A stretch of 64,000 nucleotides of DNA from Alphaproteobacteria bacterium (lineage in GTDB: Bacteria; Pseudomonadota; Alphaproteobacteria; Rhizobiales; Xanthobacteraceae): contig JBBCGH010000001.1 in the NCBI GenBank assembly GCA_037200445.1, positions 2,480,001 through 2,544,000 on the forward strand, written 5' to 3'. Both the position numbers and the translations under genes were made by a program. Under the pieces are notes generated by a model. The model was given only the letters and a program-made list of their open reading frames with translations, was not told the origin of the DNA and made no database searches. This document shows positions 34,466 through 43,227 of this stretch, piece after piece (the stretch's first letter is position 1; every line of letters starts with the position of its first letter).

Positions 34466-34873
34466 TCAGCTGCCCGGCGCGCCGAGCGCCGCGGTGACAA
34501 GCTCGGTATCCATGTACTCGGTCACTTCCGCGAGTTTGCCGTCGGCCACGCGAAACACGAAACAATAGCTGTTGTCGTAGCGCGCACCCGTTTTGGTGAC
34601 ATTGTCGCCGCGCGCCTCGACCACGACGTGATCGCCGTCTGCCAGGATACGCTGCGGGATCATCTTGATGCGCCCTTCGATGCGTTCGCGTAGCACCGGG
34701 AACAATTCGGTCAGCACCGCCTGCTTGCCGTCATAGCTGCGCGACCAGCGGCCGTTTCCGGCGATGGTCCAGCGGAAATCGTTCGCCATCGCGTCGACCA
34801 GCGGCCTGGAATCGCCCCGCGCGGTCGCCGCAAAGACATCCTGCAGCAGCTGCTTGTTCTTGGCGGTGCCCAT
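34466..34873 (-). CDS. Nuclear transport factor 2 (SnoaL-like) family protein
   Basis: The 135-residue product has the NTF2-like cone fold pattern: a helical start (NKQLLQDVFAATARGDSRPL), DFRWTIAGNGRWSRSYDGKQ, and beta strands ending FRVADGKLAEVTEYMDTELV. Members are ketosteroid-isomerase-like enzymes or ligand-binding proteins, and the ligand here is unknown. Length is typical of the family. Confidence 0.85.
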   Translation of the reverse strand: MGTAKNKQLLQDVFAATARGDSRPLVDAMANDFRWTIAGNGRWSRSYDGKQAVLTELFPVLRERIEGRIKMIPQRILADGDHVVVEARGDNVTKTGARYDNSYCFVFRVADGKLAEVTEYMDTELVTAALGAPGS

Positions 34874-35004
34874 GAAACCCCCGTCCGTTTACCTCAAGGA
34901 TATAGAGACGGGCGCGAGTTCCCGCGAGCCGCCATCCCGCCGCAATCGGGCCATAGATCGCACGCGGCTGAGGACCGATTTGTTCACCCCGTCTTGCCAT
35001 TACG

Positions 35005-35973
35005 TTGTCGCTTGGAATCGCCGCGTGCCTCGCACTTGCGGCGGGGTTCAGCCTGCCCGAAGGGGTGGGTGCCGCGCGGCTGATCGCGGCGGCCGACGAT
35101 CCGGTCCGGCTCTCCGAGCTGGGTCTCGACCGAAGCTTCGATGCGGCCGTTGCGACGCGCGAAATCGAGCAGGCGCTCGCGGTGGGCGATATCGAACTGG
35201 CGCGCAGCTTCATCGATCTTGGCGCCGAACGGGGCGTGGTGGTCGCGCCGGCGCTGATCGATAAAACGCAGGCCGCAGAACAAGATGCCTCGGCGCCCTC
35301 AAGCCGCATCGCAAGCTTTGCGCGCGGCTTCGTGACCGGCAAGCCGGAGGATGCTGCCAGCGCCGCCGGGATGCTGACCGGCGACCTGTTCGTGTTCGGT
35401 GATGTGCGCGATGTTGTGCGGGAGGGATGGCATGGGCTGCGCGGCGAGGAGGTCGACAAGGTCGTGCTCGGCCTCGCCGGGACCGGCATCGCGGTGACGG
35501 CCGGGCTCTATGCGAGCGGTGGCCTTGCGGCGCCGGCGCGCGCCGGGCTGTCGGTCGCCAAAGTGGCGCGCCGCGGCGGATACATCGGTGCGCCGCTGCT
35601 GCGGCTGCTCAAGGTCGAAACGCGCGAAGGGCTGACCCAGTTCGTCAGCAACATGGGCCGGGTTCAGGCGCGGGCCGGCATGCGCGGGGCGTTCGATGCG
35701 CTCAAGATCGCCGAGCATCCGCAGGATGTGGCGAAACTCGGGCGCCTTGCGGAAGCGAAGGGCCCCAGGACGCGCGCAATCGTCAAGCTGCTTGGGCGCG
35801 GCGCGATCGTGCTCACGGGCGCGCTGTTCGATCTCGCGCTCTGGGTGTTCTGGGCGCTTCTCAACCTGCTGGCATTCTGTGCGGCAGCCAAGCGGGCCAT
35901 GGAGCGCATGACGCTTCGGCATTGCCAGCGGCAGCGGCTTAGGAGGTTGCAGGCTGCCGCCGTCGCTGCTTAA
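35005..35973 (+). CDS. Hypothetical membrane-associated protein (about 322 aa)
   Basis: The frame has consistent high-GC codon use and encodes an N-terminal hydrophobic segment (LGIAACLALAAGFSLPEG). It has a glycine/alanine-rich middle (GLAGTGIAVTAGLYASGGLAA), a hydrophobic segment near the end (IVLTGALFDLALWVFWALLN) and a basic tail. I do not recognise a family. The start is uncertain: only a TTG at 35005 is available, without a good ribosome-binding site, before an in-frame stop at 34969. Confidence 0.62.
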   Translation: MSLGIAACLALAAGFSLPEGVGAARLIAAADDPVRLSELGLDRSFDAAVATREIEQALAVGDIELARSFIDLGAERGVVVAPALIDKTQAAEQDASAPSSRIASFARGFVTGKPEDAASAAGMLTGDLFVFGDVRDVVREGWHGLRGEEVDKVVLGLAGTGIAVTAGLYASGGLAAPARAGLSVAKVARRGGYIGAPLLRLLKVETREGLTQFVSNMGRVQARAGMRGAFDALKIAEHPQDVAKLGRLAEAKGPRTRAIVKLLGRGAIVLTGALFDLALWVFWALLNLLAFCAAAKRAMERMTLRHCQRQRLRRLQAAAVAA

Positions 35974-36005
35974 ACGTCTGCGGGTTTTCCTGCGCGCGAC
36001 ACATC

Positions 36006-36759
36006 ATGCCGACATTCAAGAACGGAGCTGTCGAGATCGCCTATCTCGACGAAGGCGAGGGCGAGCCCATCGTCCTGGTGCACGGATTTGCCTCCAACAA
36101 GGAGACAAACTGGATCATGCCGGGGTGGACTGCCACGCTGCGGCGCGACGACCGCCGCGTGATCGCGCTCGACAATCGCGGCCACGGCCAGTCGAGCAAG
36201 CTCTACGATCCGGCCGCCTATCACACCGACATCATGGCGGGTGATGTCGCAGCGGTGATCGAGCACCTGAAGCTCGGCCGCGCCGACGTGATGGGCTATT
36301 CGCTCGGCGCGCGCATCAGTGTGGTGCTCGCCGCACGCCGGCCGGAGCTGGTGCGCGGACTGATCGTTGGGGGGGGCCGGCATCCGGCTGATCGACAACG
36401 CCGGCCTGCGCGACGAGATCGCGGACTCGCTCGAAATGCCATTGCTTGCCGACGTGACCGATCCGATGGGGAAGCGTTTTCGTGCCTTTGCGGAACAGAC
36501 GCGCTCCGACTTGCGCGCGCTGGCCGCCTGCCTGCGCGGCTCACGCCAGGCGGTGCGCATGGAAGATATCACCAGCATTCGCGCGCCCGCGCTGGTGGCG
36601 GTCGGCAGCAAGGACGACATCGCCGGCTCGCCGCACGAGCTTGCCGCGCTGATGCCGAACGGGCGCGGGCTCGACATCCCGGATCGCGATCACATGGTCG
36701 CGGTCGGCGACAAGGTGTTCAAGGCGGCGGCGATCGAATTCTTGCAAAATCGTCCATGA
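36006..36759 (+). pseudogene. Alpha/beta hydrolase, broken by one extra G in a homopolymer
   Basis: The first part from 36006 (IVLVHGFASNKETNW; nucleophile MGYSLGARISVVLAARRPE) leaves frame in an eight-G run at 36369-36376. With seven G the protein continues as GLIVGGAGIRLIDNAGLRDE and ends at 36759 with the catalytic His in PDRDHMVAVGD, giving about 250 residues. Both halves have normal codon use and family-like sequence. The break is therefore either a sequencing error or a very recent mutation, possibly slipped-strand. The substrate is unknown. Confidence 0.75.
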
Positions 36760-36772
36760 AATTCTTGCGGCC

Positions 36773-37666
36773 GTGAAGCACCTCCAGCCCGCAACCGCGA
36801 TGTTCAAAGGCGCGGCCGGCAACACGCTGGTGGCCGATGTCTATGGCGACGCCGGCCAGCCGGTGCTGCTGCTGCATGGCGGCGGGCAGACGCGCCATGC
36901 GTGGCGGCGCACCGCCGAGCATTTGGGGCGGGCGGGGGCGACCGCCTATGCGCTCGACCTGCGCGGTCACGGCGACAGCGAATGGGTCGCCGGCGGCCAC
37001 TACGCCTTCACGGACTTTGCCGCCGATGCCGCGGCGGTCGCGGCAACGCTGACGAAGCGGAGCGGCAAGCGGCCGATCGCGATCGGCGCCTCGCTCGGCG
37101 GCATCGCGTCGCTGCTCGCCGAGGGAGAGGCCGACAAGGCGGGCACCGGTCCGGTGTTTGCCGCGGTCGTGCTGGTCGACATCACGCCGCGCGTCAACCG
37201 CGAGGGCGTCGCGAAAATCCAGGGCTTCATGCGCGAACGCGCCGGGGAGGGATTCGCGACGATTGGCGATGCCGCCGACGCGGTCGCGGCGTATCTGCCG
37301 CACCGTCCCCGCCCGCGCTCACATGAGGGATTGAAGAAAAACCTGCGGCTGCACCCCGATGGCCGCTGGCGCTGGCATTGGGATCCGGCGCTGCTCCAGG
37401 GCGAACGCTCCTTCGCGATCGATCACCGCATTCTCGAGAACGCGCTGATCGAGGCGGCAAAAGCGATCACGATCCCGGCGCTGCTGGTGCGCGGCGGCTC
37501 GTCCGAATTGGTGCACGAGGCGCATGTACGCGAGTTCCTCGATCTCGTGCCGCACGCGAACTACATCGACGTCGCCGAGGCGCGCCACATGGTGGCCGGG
37601 GACTCGAACGACAGCTTTTCGGATGCGGTGCTGGATTTTGTGGCGAGGCAGGAGGCGGGTACCTGA
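36773..37666 (+). CDS. Alpha/beta hydrolase
   Basis: The 297-residue product has the oxyanion and nucleophile regions LLLHGGGQTRHAWRRTAEHL and IGASLGGIASLL, a catalytic-acid strand (ITIPALLVRGGSSELV) and the His in VAEARHMVAGDSNDSF. It looks like a cytoplasmic esterase, epoxide hydrolase or haloperoxidase-type enzyme. It starts with GTG only 13 bases after the broken hydrolase gene, so the two related genes probably form one transcript. Confidence 0.84.
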   Translation: MKHLQPATAMFKGAAGNTLVADVYGDAGQPVLLLHGGGQTRHAWRRTAEHLGRAGATAYALDLRGHGDSEWVAGGHYAFTDFAADAAAVAATLTKRSGKRPIAIGASLGGIASLLAEGEADKAGTGPVFAAVVLVDITPRVNREGVAKIQGFMRERAGEGFATIGDAADAVAAYLPHRPRPRSHEGLKKNLRLHPDGRWRWHWDPALLQGERSFAIDHRILENALIEAAKAITIPALLVRGGSSELVHEAHVREFLDLVPHANYIDVAEARHMVAGDSNDSFSDAVLDFVARQEAGT

Positions 37667-37789
37667 AGGCATATATGAACCGCGCTACTCAATCCCATCA
37701 TTTACTCTGATGACGCGGCCGCCCTTGAGGGACTAAAAAGCGGCCCCCACTTGTGGTAAACAACACGCCCGTCAGGGGTGGAGGCACTC

Positions 37790-38614
37790 ATGGCCCAGCA
37801 GCAGCTCAAGGACGTCCACCGGCTCGACAAGGTCGATCCGGTCTGGAAGCGCATCCGCGAGGAAGCCGAGGAAGTGGCGCGGCGCGAGCCCCAGCTTGCG
37901 AGCTTCATCTATTCCTCGATCCTGCATCACGACACCTTCGAGCATGCGGTGGTGCATCGTATTGCGCAGCGGCTCGACCATCCGGACGTCTCCGGCGAGC
38001 TGATCCGCCAGGCCTATGCGGATGCGCTCGAGGACGATCCCTCGCTCGGCGACGCATTCCGCGCCGACATCGTCGCCACCATCGATCGTGATCCGGCCGC
38101 GCACCGCTTCATCGACCCGTTGCTCTACTTCAAGGGTTTCCACGCCATCCAGACGCACCGCCTCGCGCACTGGCTTTGGAAAAAGGGCCGCAAGGATTTC
38201 GCGCTCTATCTGCAGAGCCGCTCGTCGGCCGTGTTCGCGACCGACATCAATCCCAACGCGCGCATCGGGCGCGGCATATTCCTCGATCACGCGACCGGGC
38301 TGGTAGTCGGCGAGACCGCCGCGATCGACGATGACGTGTCGATCCTGCACGGCGTGACTCTGGGCGGCACCGGCAAGGAGAACGAAGACCGCCATCCGAA
38401 AATCCGCCGTGGCGTGATGATCGGCGCGGGCGCAAAGATCCTGGGCAATATCGAGGTCGGACACTGCTCGCGTGTGGCAGCCGGGTCCGTGGTGCTGAAG
38501 GCTGTGCCTCCCAATACCACCGTCGCCGGCGTTCCGGCGAAGGAAGTCGGAACGGCCGGCTGCGCCGAGCCCTCGCGCGCCATGGACCAGATGCTGTACG
38601 ATCTGGGACCGTAA
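37790..38614 (+). CDS. cysE: Serine O-acetyltransferase
   Basis: The 274-residue product has the N-terminal helical SATase domain (VWKRIREEAEEVARREPQLA) and the left-handed beta-helix of hexapeptide repeats (ARIGRGIFLDHATGLVVGET, ILHGVTLGGTGKENEDRHP with the active-site His). It makes O-acetylserine from serine and acetyl-CoA for cysteine synthesis. GTGGAGGCACTC before 37790 decides that start over the GTG at 37778. It appears to be monocistronic. Confidence 0.95.
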   Translation: MAQQQLKDVHRLDKVDPVWKRIREEAEEVARREPQLASFIYSSILHHDTFEHAVVHRIAQRLDHPDVSGELIRQAYADALEDDPSLGDAFRADIVATIDRDPAAHRFIDPLLYFKGFHAIQTHRLAHWLWKKGRKDFALYLQSRSSAVFATDINPNARIGRGIFLDHATGLVVGETAAIDDDVSILHGVTLGGTGKENEDRHPKIRRGVMIGAGAKILGNIEVGHCSRVAAGSVVLKAVPPNTTVAGVPAKEVGTAGCAEPSRAMDQMLYDLGP

Positions 38615-38658
38615 GGTCTGGAATAAGCCTTCATTTGTGCTAGGCCGTAGTGCCGTTC

Positions 38659-38713
38659 GTCCCCGCGCAAGCGGGGACCCGGTTCTTTTCTGGATTCCCG
38701 CGTTCGCGGGAAT
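38659..38713. repeat. Intergenic double-hairpin repeat (family D)
   Basis: Two perfect hairpins lie in a row: GTCCCCGC-GCAA-GCGGGGAC (38659-38678) and ATTCCCGCG-TT-CGCGGGAAT (38694-38713). The combination is a widespread dispersed intergenic repeat in Alphaproteobacteria. It lies between cysE and the DUF3126 gene. Confidence 0.8.
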
Positions 38714-38746
38714 GAGCGGAGAGTGATCGCATTCGAGGAGAGTTCC

Positions 38747-39166
38747 GTGGACGTCGCCGAGATCCAGAAGCTCGACAGCTATCTCAAGCGCCTGTTCGGC
38801 TCGCCCCGCATCCGTGTGGTGCCGCGGCCGCAGCGCGACGACTATGCCGAAGTCATGCTCGGCGACGAGTCCTTCGGACGCATCGTGGTGGACGACGAAG
38901 ACGACGAGCGCTCCTACAATTTCGAGAAGTCGATTCAGCTTCCCGATGGCAAGATCACCAAGCTCGACAACGAGACCGTGGCGAAGCTCAATCTCTATTT
39001 GAAGAAGCAGATCGGCGAGAAATGGTCGGTGCGCAAGCGTCCGACCAAGACCGATTCAGCCGACCTGCATATCGGCGACGAGTTCGTCGGCGTGCTGTTC
39101 GCCGACGCGGACGATGGCGCGGTCGCACTCGAAATGGCGATCCTGGAGCAGGATCTGGAGCCGTAG
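38747..39166 (+). CDS. DUF3126 family protein with two tandem domain copies
   Basis: The 139-residue product contains the DUF3126 pattern twice. The first half (IQKLDSYLKRLFG ... DDYAEVMLGDESFGRIVVDD) aligns by eye with the second (VAKLNLYLKKQIG ... SADLHIGDEFVGVLFADADD). Single-domain members are about 70 residues. GAGGAGAGTTCC before the GTG at 38747 decides the start. The protein is acidic and cytoplasmic; its function is unknown. Confidence 0.83.
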   Translation: MDVAEIQKLDSYLKRLFGSPRIRVVPRPQRDDYAEVMLGDESFGRIVVDDEDDERSYNFEKSIQLPDGKITKLDNETVAKLNLYLKKQIGEKWSVRKRPTKTDSADLHIGDEFVGVLFADADDGAVALEMAILEQDLEP

Positions 39167-39274
39167 CTCCGACTGGAACTGCGGCCCGAAACGGCCCCGC
39201 CACGGCCACGGCTGCTCCCCGCTGACGCCCCATTTCGCTCCATGATCGGCGTCGGCCTTCGGGGAGGGCGCGAC

Positions 39275-39616
39275 ATGAAGCCTCTCATTGCGGCGATCAC
39301 TATGCTGCTTGCGCTGGCATCGCCGGCGCGCGCAGACGAACGCGTCGGTCAGGCGGCGCTCGGTGCGGTATCGGGCGGCCTCGTGTTCGGGCCGGTCGGC
39401 CTGGTCGCCGGCGCGGTGGTCGGATATGCCGCGGGGCCAAGCATTGCACGGTCGTGGCGTGCCAACCGCAATCAGCCGCGGCCGCACGCGCAGGCCGCGA
39501 AACGTCCGGCGAAAGTTGCGGCGAGTCAGCCCAAGCCACGCAAGTCCGCGGCTCCGCCGGGCGATGTGACGCCTGCACCGGGCGTTGCCGGTCCGCCCGC
39601 ACAGGGATTTGAGTAA
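39275..39616 (+). CDS. Secreted glycine-zipper protein, hypothetical (113 aa)
   Basis: A signal peptide (MKPLIAAITMLLALASPARA) is followed by a Gly-zipper hydrophobic stretch (ALGAVSGGLVFGPVGLVAGA) and a basic, proline/alanine-rich tail. GGGAGGGCGCGAC precedes the ATG at 39275, so the frame's earlier start at 39242 is not needed. Glycine-zipper proteins often insert in or associate with the envelope; no specific function can be given. Confidence 0.7.
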   Translation: MKPLIAAITMLLALASPARADERVGQAALGAVSGGLVFGPVGLVAGAVVGYAAGPSIARSWRANRNQPRPHAQAAKRPAKVAASQPKPRKSAAPPGDVTPAPGVAGPPAQGFE

Positions 39617-39623
39617 CCGGGGC

Positions 39624-40343
39624 TCAGCTTCCCGGCTTGAGCGTGCCGATCAGCTTGGCGATGCCGTCATTGACGGCGCGCCAGCCGGTCAGCCACTCGC
39701 TCGGGAAGCGCAGCGTGAGATCGGTGTTTTCGATGCGCCGTTCGTAAAGGCACATGCCGGGTGTGCCGGCGGCGCCGGGCCGCGAGCAGCGTGCGACGAA
39801 GCCGGGCTGCGCGGCGGGATCGAAGAACAGATCTTCGTTTTGATAGGGCGTGCCTTCCCGAAACGGGATGACCTTCAGGCCGTCCGGACCATCGAACTGG
39901 GTATCCGCGAGATAGCGCGGATAGATCATGCGTACGCGTTCGCTCGGCGGCAGGCCGGGCGACTGCGGCTCGATGGTGATGAAGAGCCGATCGATCGGCG
40001 GCGTGGTTTCCGTCGGCGCAAGCTTGGCGTTCGGGTCGGGGGGCGCAAGCGAGGGCCACAGGAACGCCAGATCGAGCCGCTCCGTCGCGCCGGGATGACG
40101 CTGCATCGGGATGCGGATCGCGGCGGGCGGCACGTTGAACAGCACGCCGCCGACCGTGATGGGGAGCGCCGGAGCATCCGGCGCGACCGCGGCGCCGGGC
40201 CAGCGCGGCCAGAGCATCAGCGCCACCAGCGCGGCTGCGCCGACGATCAGGAAGATCAAGGTGGCGAGCGCGAACAACAGCCCGGCGGACGCGCCTGCGC
40301 GCTTTCGAGCGGTTTTTGGCTGATGTCGCGCGGTGTCGGTCAT
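39624..40343 (-). CDS. Hypothetical inner-membrane-anchored protein (239 aa)
   Basis: A short basic cytoplasmic start (ARHQPKTARKRAG) leads into one membrane segment (LLFALATLIFLIVGAAALVALML). The rest should be periplasmic (TVGGVLFNVPPAAIRIPMQR; LTLRFPSEWLTGWRAVNDGI) and has two cysteines. The pattern occurs in Bradyrhizobium-type genomes as an unnamed protein; I cannot assign a role. It is convergent with the glycine-zipper gene, seven bases apart. Confidence 0.75.
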   Translation of the reverse strand: MTDTARHQPKTARKRAGASAGLLFALATLIFLIVGAAALVALMLWPRWPGAAVAPDAPALPITVGGVLFNVPPAAIRIPMQRHPGATERLDLAFLWPSLAPPDPNAKLAPTETTPPIDRLFITIEPQSPGLPPSERVRMIYPRYLADTQFDGPDGLKVIPFREGTPYQNEDLFFDPAAQPGFVARCSRPGAAGTPGMCLYERRIENTDLTLRFPSEWLTGWRAVNDGIAKLIGTLKPGS

Positions 40344-40489
40344 TTCGGGCTCGAATCACCCGAGAGTATGCCATGCGGCGGGCCCTCCAACGGTCCGCAC
40401 GGACCCGCCAGCGTTTACCCTTTATTAAACATGCGCTGGCGCCGCGGACGGGCTTCTGAAAGGTTGAGCCTCGTCAGTTGGTGTTGCGT

Positions 40490-40822
40490 ATGTCGCTCGA
40501 GTCGCTTCAATCCGTCATCGTGCTGCTGATCGGGTTTTCCGTCGCGGGCTCGCTCGCGACCGGCTATCAGCTCGTCACGGAACGGCCCTTGAGCTTCCGC
40601 CTGCTCAACGGCGGCGCGCAACCTCTCACCCTCCTCGCAATCCCGGTGCTCACCTTCGCGGCGCCGTTCGTGATCATGCGCAACGTGATGCGCGGGCGCC
40701 GCATCGAGAGCCGGCGCTTCGAGTTTGTGATGCTCGCGACGCTGGTCGCGGGACTCTGGAGCCTCTTCTCCGGCACCGTCGTCGTCACGGCGTTCACGGC
40801 GTTCTCGCAGCTTTTCGGCTGA
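40490..40822 (+). CDS. Small multi-pass membrane protein (110 aa), hypothetical
   Basis: The product has three hydrophobic segments (VIVLLIGFSVAGSLATGYQL; LTLLAIPVLTFAAPFVIM; VMLATLVAGLWSLFSGTVVV) separated by short basic loops (RNVMRGRRIESRRFE). No family name can be given with confidence. The ATG at 40490 is chosen; a GTG at 40478 is also possible. Confidence 0.7.
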   Translation: MSLESLQSVIVLLIGFSVAGSLATGYQLVTERPLSFRLLNGGAQPLTLLAIPVLTFAAPFVIMRNVMRGRRIESRRFEFVMLATLVAGLWSLFSGTVVVTAFTAFSQLFG

Positions 40823-40917
40823 AACGGGACATGCCAACCTGCGCTCTCTATTGAGCGCGCGCCCGGACGCAAAACCGCTTCACACTTTTGCTGGGCGCGC
40901 GCCAGAGGAGCAACGGC

Positions 40918-41448
40918 ATGGCGATCTACGAACTCGACGGACAGGCCCCGGATCTTCCCGCCGACAAGCGTTACTGGATCGCCGAGACCGCGGTGGTGAT
41001 CGGGCGCGTGCGACTGAAGCAGGATGCGAGCATCTGGTGGGGCTCGGTGCTGCGCGGCGACAATGAGTGGATCGAGCTCGGCGAGCGCTCCAACATCCAG
41101 GAGAGCTGCACGCTGCATACCGACATGGGCTATCCCCTCACCATCGGGGCGGACTGCACCATCGGCCACAATGTCGTGCTGCACGGCTGCACGGTCGCGG
41201 ACGGAAGCCTGATCGGCATGGGCGCGATCGTGCTCAACGGCGCCAGGATCGGACCGCGCTCGCTGGTCGGCGCCGGTGCGCTGGTGACCGAGGGCAAGGA
41301 ATTTCCGCCGAATTCGCTGATCGTCGGCGCACCCGCGCGCGCGATCAAGACGCTCGACGAGAAGGCCGCGAAGTCGGTTTCGTTTGCGGCCGAATGGTAT
41401 GTGAAACGCTGGAATCAGTATGCGAAGGGGCTGAAGAGGATCGGGTGA
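40918..41448 (+). CDS. Gamma carbonic anhydrase family protein
   Basis: The 176-residue left-handed beta-helix protein has the zinc-ligand histidines in ESCTLHTDMGYP and IGHNVVLHGCTV, and the hexapeptide pattern of gamma-class carbonic anhydrases (YrdA/CaiE-like). It may hydrate CO2 or act as a structural member of the family. AGAGGAGCAACGGC precedes the ATG at 40918. The opposite-strand terminator at 41449 lies just after its stop. Confidence 0.9.
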   Translation: MAIYELDGQAPDLPADKRYWIAETAVVIGRVRLKQDASIWWGSVLRGDNEWIELGERSNIQESCTLHTDMGYPLTIGADCTIGHNVVLHGCTVADGSLIGMGAIVLNGARIGPRSLVGAGALVTEGKEFPPNSLIVGAPARAIKTLDEKAAKSVSFAAEWYVKRWNQYAKGLKRIG

Positions 41449-41485
41449 AAAAAGTTGCGGCCGACCGTGGGGGACGGTCGGCCGC
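41449..41485 (-). terminator. Rho-independent terminator of the transglutaminase-like gene
   Basis: A perfect 12-bp stem, GCGGCCGACCGT and ACGGTCGGCCGC around GGGGG (41457-41485), is followed on the minus strand by AACTTTTTTC. It lies about 100 bp past the stop of the minus-strand gene and abuts the end of the carbonic anhydrase gene, so it may also separate the two transcripts. Confidence 0.85.
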
Positions 41486-41581
41486 GGCGAACCCGGTCTG
41501 GGGACGGGGAGGGGTGGGGACGTGACCGGGGTCGCTAGCTCAAACCTTTTCTCGTTGCAGCGTCGTGACGCTGCGTTTCTC

Positions 41582-42199
41582 TCAGCGCGATGGCGATGAC
41601 GCCGTCGCAATCGTCGGGCGCGGATCGCCGAGCGCGACCCAGCGGTTCGGGTCGGACTGGGATTGCCGCTTCACATAGCGGTAGCTCGTCTCCGACCAGA
41701 GCAGGATGCGCTCCTCCTGGTTGTCGAGGATGAACTCGCCCTTGTCGGTCTTCACCGTGAGCACGGCGTGGCCGTTGCCGTTCTTCTCGCGCACCACGGT
41801 GATCAGCAGCGCCTCGCGCGGCCAGCCGGCTTCCATCAGCATGCGCCGCTTCAAGAGCACGTAGTCCTCGCAGTCGCCGTAGCCGTCGTCCGGGTAGGAC
41901 CACTTCTCGACCACGCCCCAGTGCTCGAGGTCGGTCATCGGCTTGACGTTGTCGTTGACCCACTTGTTGATCCGGACGAGATCGGTCCACGCCTTGTTGC
42001 TCAGCACGACGTCGCGCGGCGCGCTCGGGTTCGCCCGGCACTCCACCGGATGCTCGGCGCAGAACTCGACCCAGCCGATCGGTAGGCGCGCCTGTTCGCC
42101 CGTGGTGACGAACAAGAGGTCGTTGGCGCTGGCGGGGGACGCGAATGCCGCTAGGGCCAAAGCCCAAGCGCCAAGCATCCTCCCGTAATTCCAAGTCAT
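41582..42199 (-). CDS. Transglutaminase-like cysteine peptidase (BTLCP), secreted
   Basis: The 205-residue product starts with a signal peptide (MLGAWALALAAFASPASA). It has the family's catalytic triad: Cys in DGYGDCEDYVLLKRR, His in NGNGHAVLTVKTD and Asp in EFILDNQEE. The group includes LapG-like periplasmic proteases, but this short subfamily is widespread in Rhizobiales and its substrate is not known. The ATG at 42199 lies below a notably AT-rich upstream region, and a strong terminator follows. Confidence 0.88.
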   Translation of the reverse strand: MTWNYGRMLGAWALALAAFASPASANDLLFVTTGEQARLPIGWVEFCAEHPVECRANPSAPRDVVLSNKAWTDLVRINKWVNDNVKPMTDLEHWGVVEKWSYPDDGYGDCEDYVLLKRRMLMEAGWPREALLITVVREKNGNGHAVLTVKTDKGEFILDNQEERILLWSETSYRYVKRQSQSDPNRWVALGDPRPTIATASSPSR

Positions 42200-42528
42200 C
42201 GTAGTCCCCTTCGCCCTGTCGGGGACCGTTGTGACAGAAAGCCTTTGGTTTGCCGCTAACTTGCCACAATCGTTTTGAAGTAATGTCGAGATAAATACTT
42301 GTCGAATACTCAGAAAATTTGAAACAAACTTGATTCAAATTCTATCAAATCGCATTTGAATAAAATTGTCTGCATTCGCGCGGAAATGCCCGCGCCGCCG
42401 CGTCAATGGTGTCAAGCAACGCGAGCCCGGACGGCCGTGCGCACGCCAATCGGGGGCGAGCAGAGGGCGGAAAGTGGGGAAGCCGCGATCCAGAAGGATC
42501 GAACTGCAGCCGGAAACGCGCGGTCCGT
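42200..42528. promoter_or_regulatory. AT-rich upstream region with inverted repeat
   Basis: Between about 42245 and 42370 the sequence is far richer in A and T than the surroundings. It contains ATTCAAAT (42333-42340) and ATTTGAAT (42354-42361) as an inverted repeat around a 13-bp spacer, plus further TTTGAA / TCAAA words. It is likely the promoter and regulator-binding region of the transglutaminase-like gene. No gene is seen in the stretch. Confidence 0.5.
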
Positions 42529-43146
42529 TTACGGACCGGTGACGTTCTCTTCGAGAAAGTCCGGGTGCTGCATGCGGGTGAATTCGACCGCAAAACCGTT
42601 TTCGATGTGGCGCACCACCCGGCTCGGGGTCTTGCCGAGGGTGATCAGCGTGCCAACATCCGGCCGTTGCTCGCTCGCGATGGCCGCGCCCGAGAGCGAC
42701 ATGTCGATGATGCGGCAAAGGATGGCGGTGCCGTCCGGCATGACCATCGTGGAGCGCGGATTGCGCGGGACGATGCGGTCGTGACGGCGGTCCTCGGGCA
42801 GGCCGAGGATCTGCCGGTTGGCGAGCCAGGTCAGCTGTGCGGCGAGCTTGTCGCGCTTGCGCGGGGTGGCCGCGATCGACATCGCAAAACCGTTCGGCAG
42901 CACGCGGACAATCGTGCCTTCGAGCCGCCCGACGTGATCGATATAGGCGACGACGCGCTCGCCCGCGACGCCGCTCACCGGGCCGATCACCGCCATGCCG
43001 CCGGGCGACATGTCGAGCACCTGACAGGGAAATTCGCGCCGGTCGGCCAGCATGTAACGGCCGAGCAGGTTCACGCGCACGCGCTGGAAGCGGCGTTGTT
43101 CCTCGTTCAGGGGAAGAACGTTGAGTATTTTCTGCAGCACGGCCAT
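42529..43146 (-). CDS. Double PilZ domain protein
   Basis: The 205-residue product has two PilZ-like units. The first has RRFQRVRVNLLGRYML with the RxxxR motif and VLDMSPGGMAV. The second has RHDRIVPRNPRSTMVM and IIDMSLSGAAIA, the D/NxSxxG part. PilZ domains bind cyclic di-GMP. Both motifs look intact in the first copy, while the second lacks a perfect RxxxR. Soluble two-PilZ proteins in Bradyrhizobiaceae are thought to affect motility or surface polysaccharide, but no target lies nearby. Confidence 0.86.
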   Translation of the reverse strand: MAVLQKILNVLPLNEEQRRFQRVRVNLLGRYMLADRREFPCQVLDMSPGGMAVIGPVSGVAGERVVAYIDHVGRLEGTIVRVLPNGFAMSIAATPRKRDKLAAQLTWLANRQILGLPEDRRHDRIVPRNPRSTMVMPDGTAILCRIIDMSLSGAAIASEQRPDVGTLITLGKTPSRVVRHIENGFAVEFTRMQHPDFLEENVTGP

Positions 43147-43227
43147 GCCGCGTCATCTCCGCCGCATTCCACACGGGCGGCGCAAGAGCCTAAGGTCTAC
43201 GTGGTTAAGGTTTTGTTGATGGACCGC

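Noticed and set aside
41457-41485. Terminator for the gamma carbonic anhydrase gene on the plus strand
   Set aside because: The stem is followed on the plus strand by GCGAACCCGG rather than T residues. The T tract lies on the minus strand, so it serves the convergent gene.
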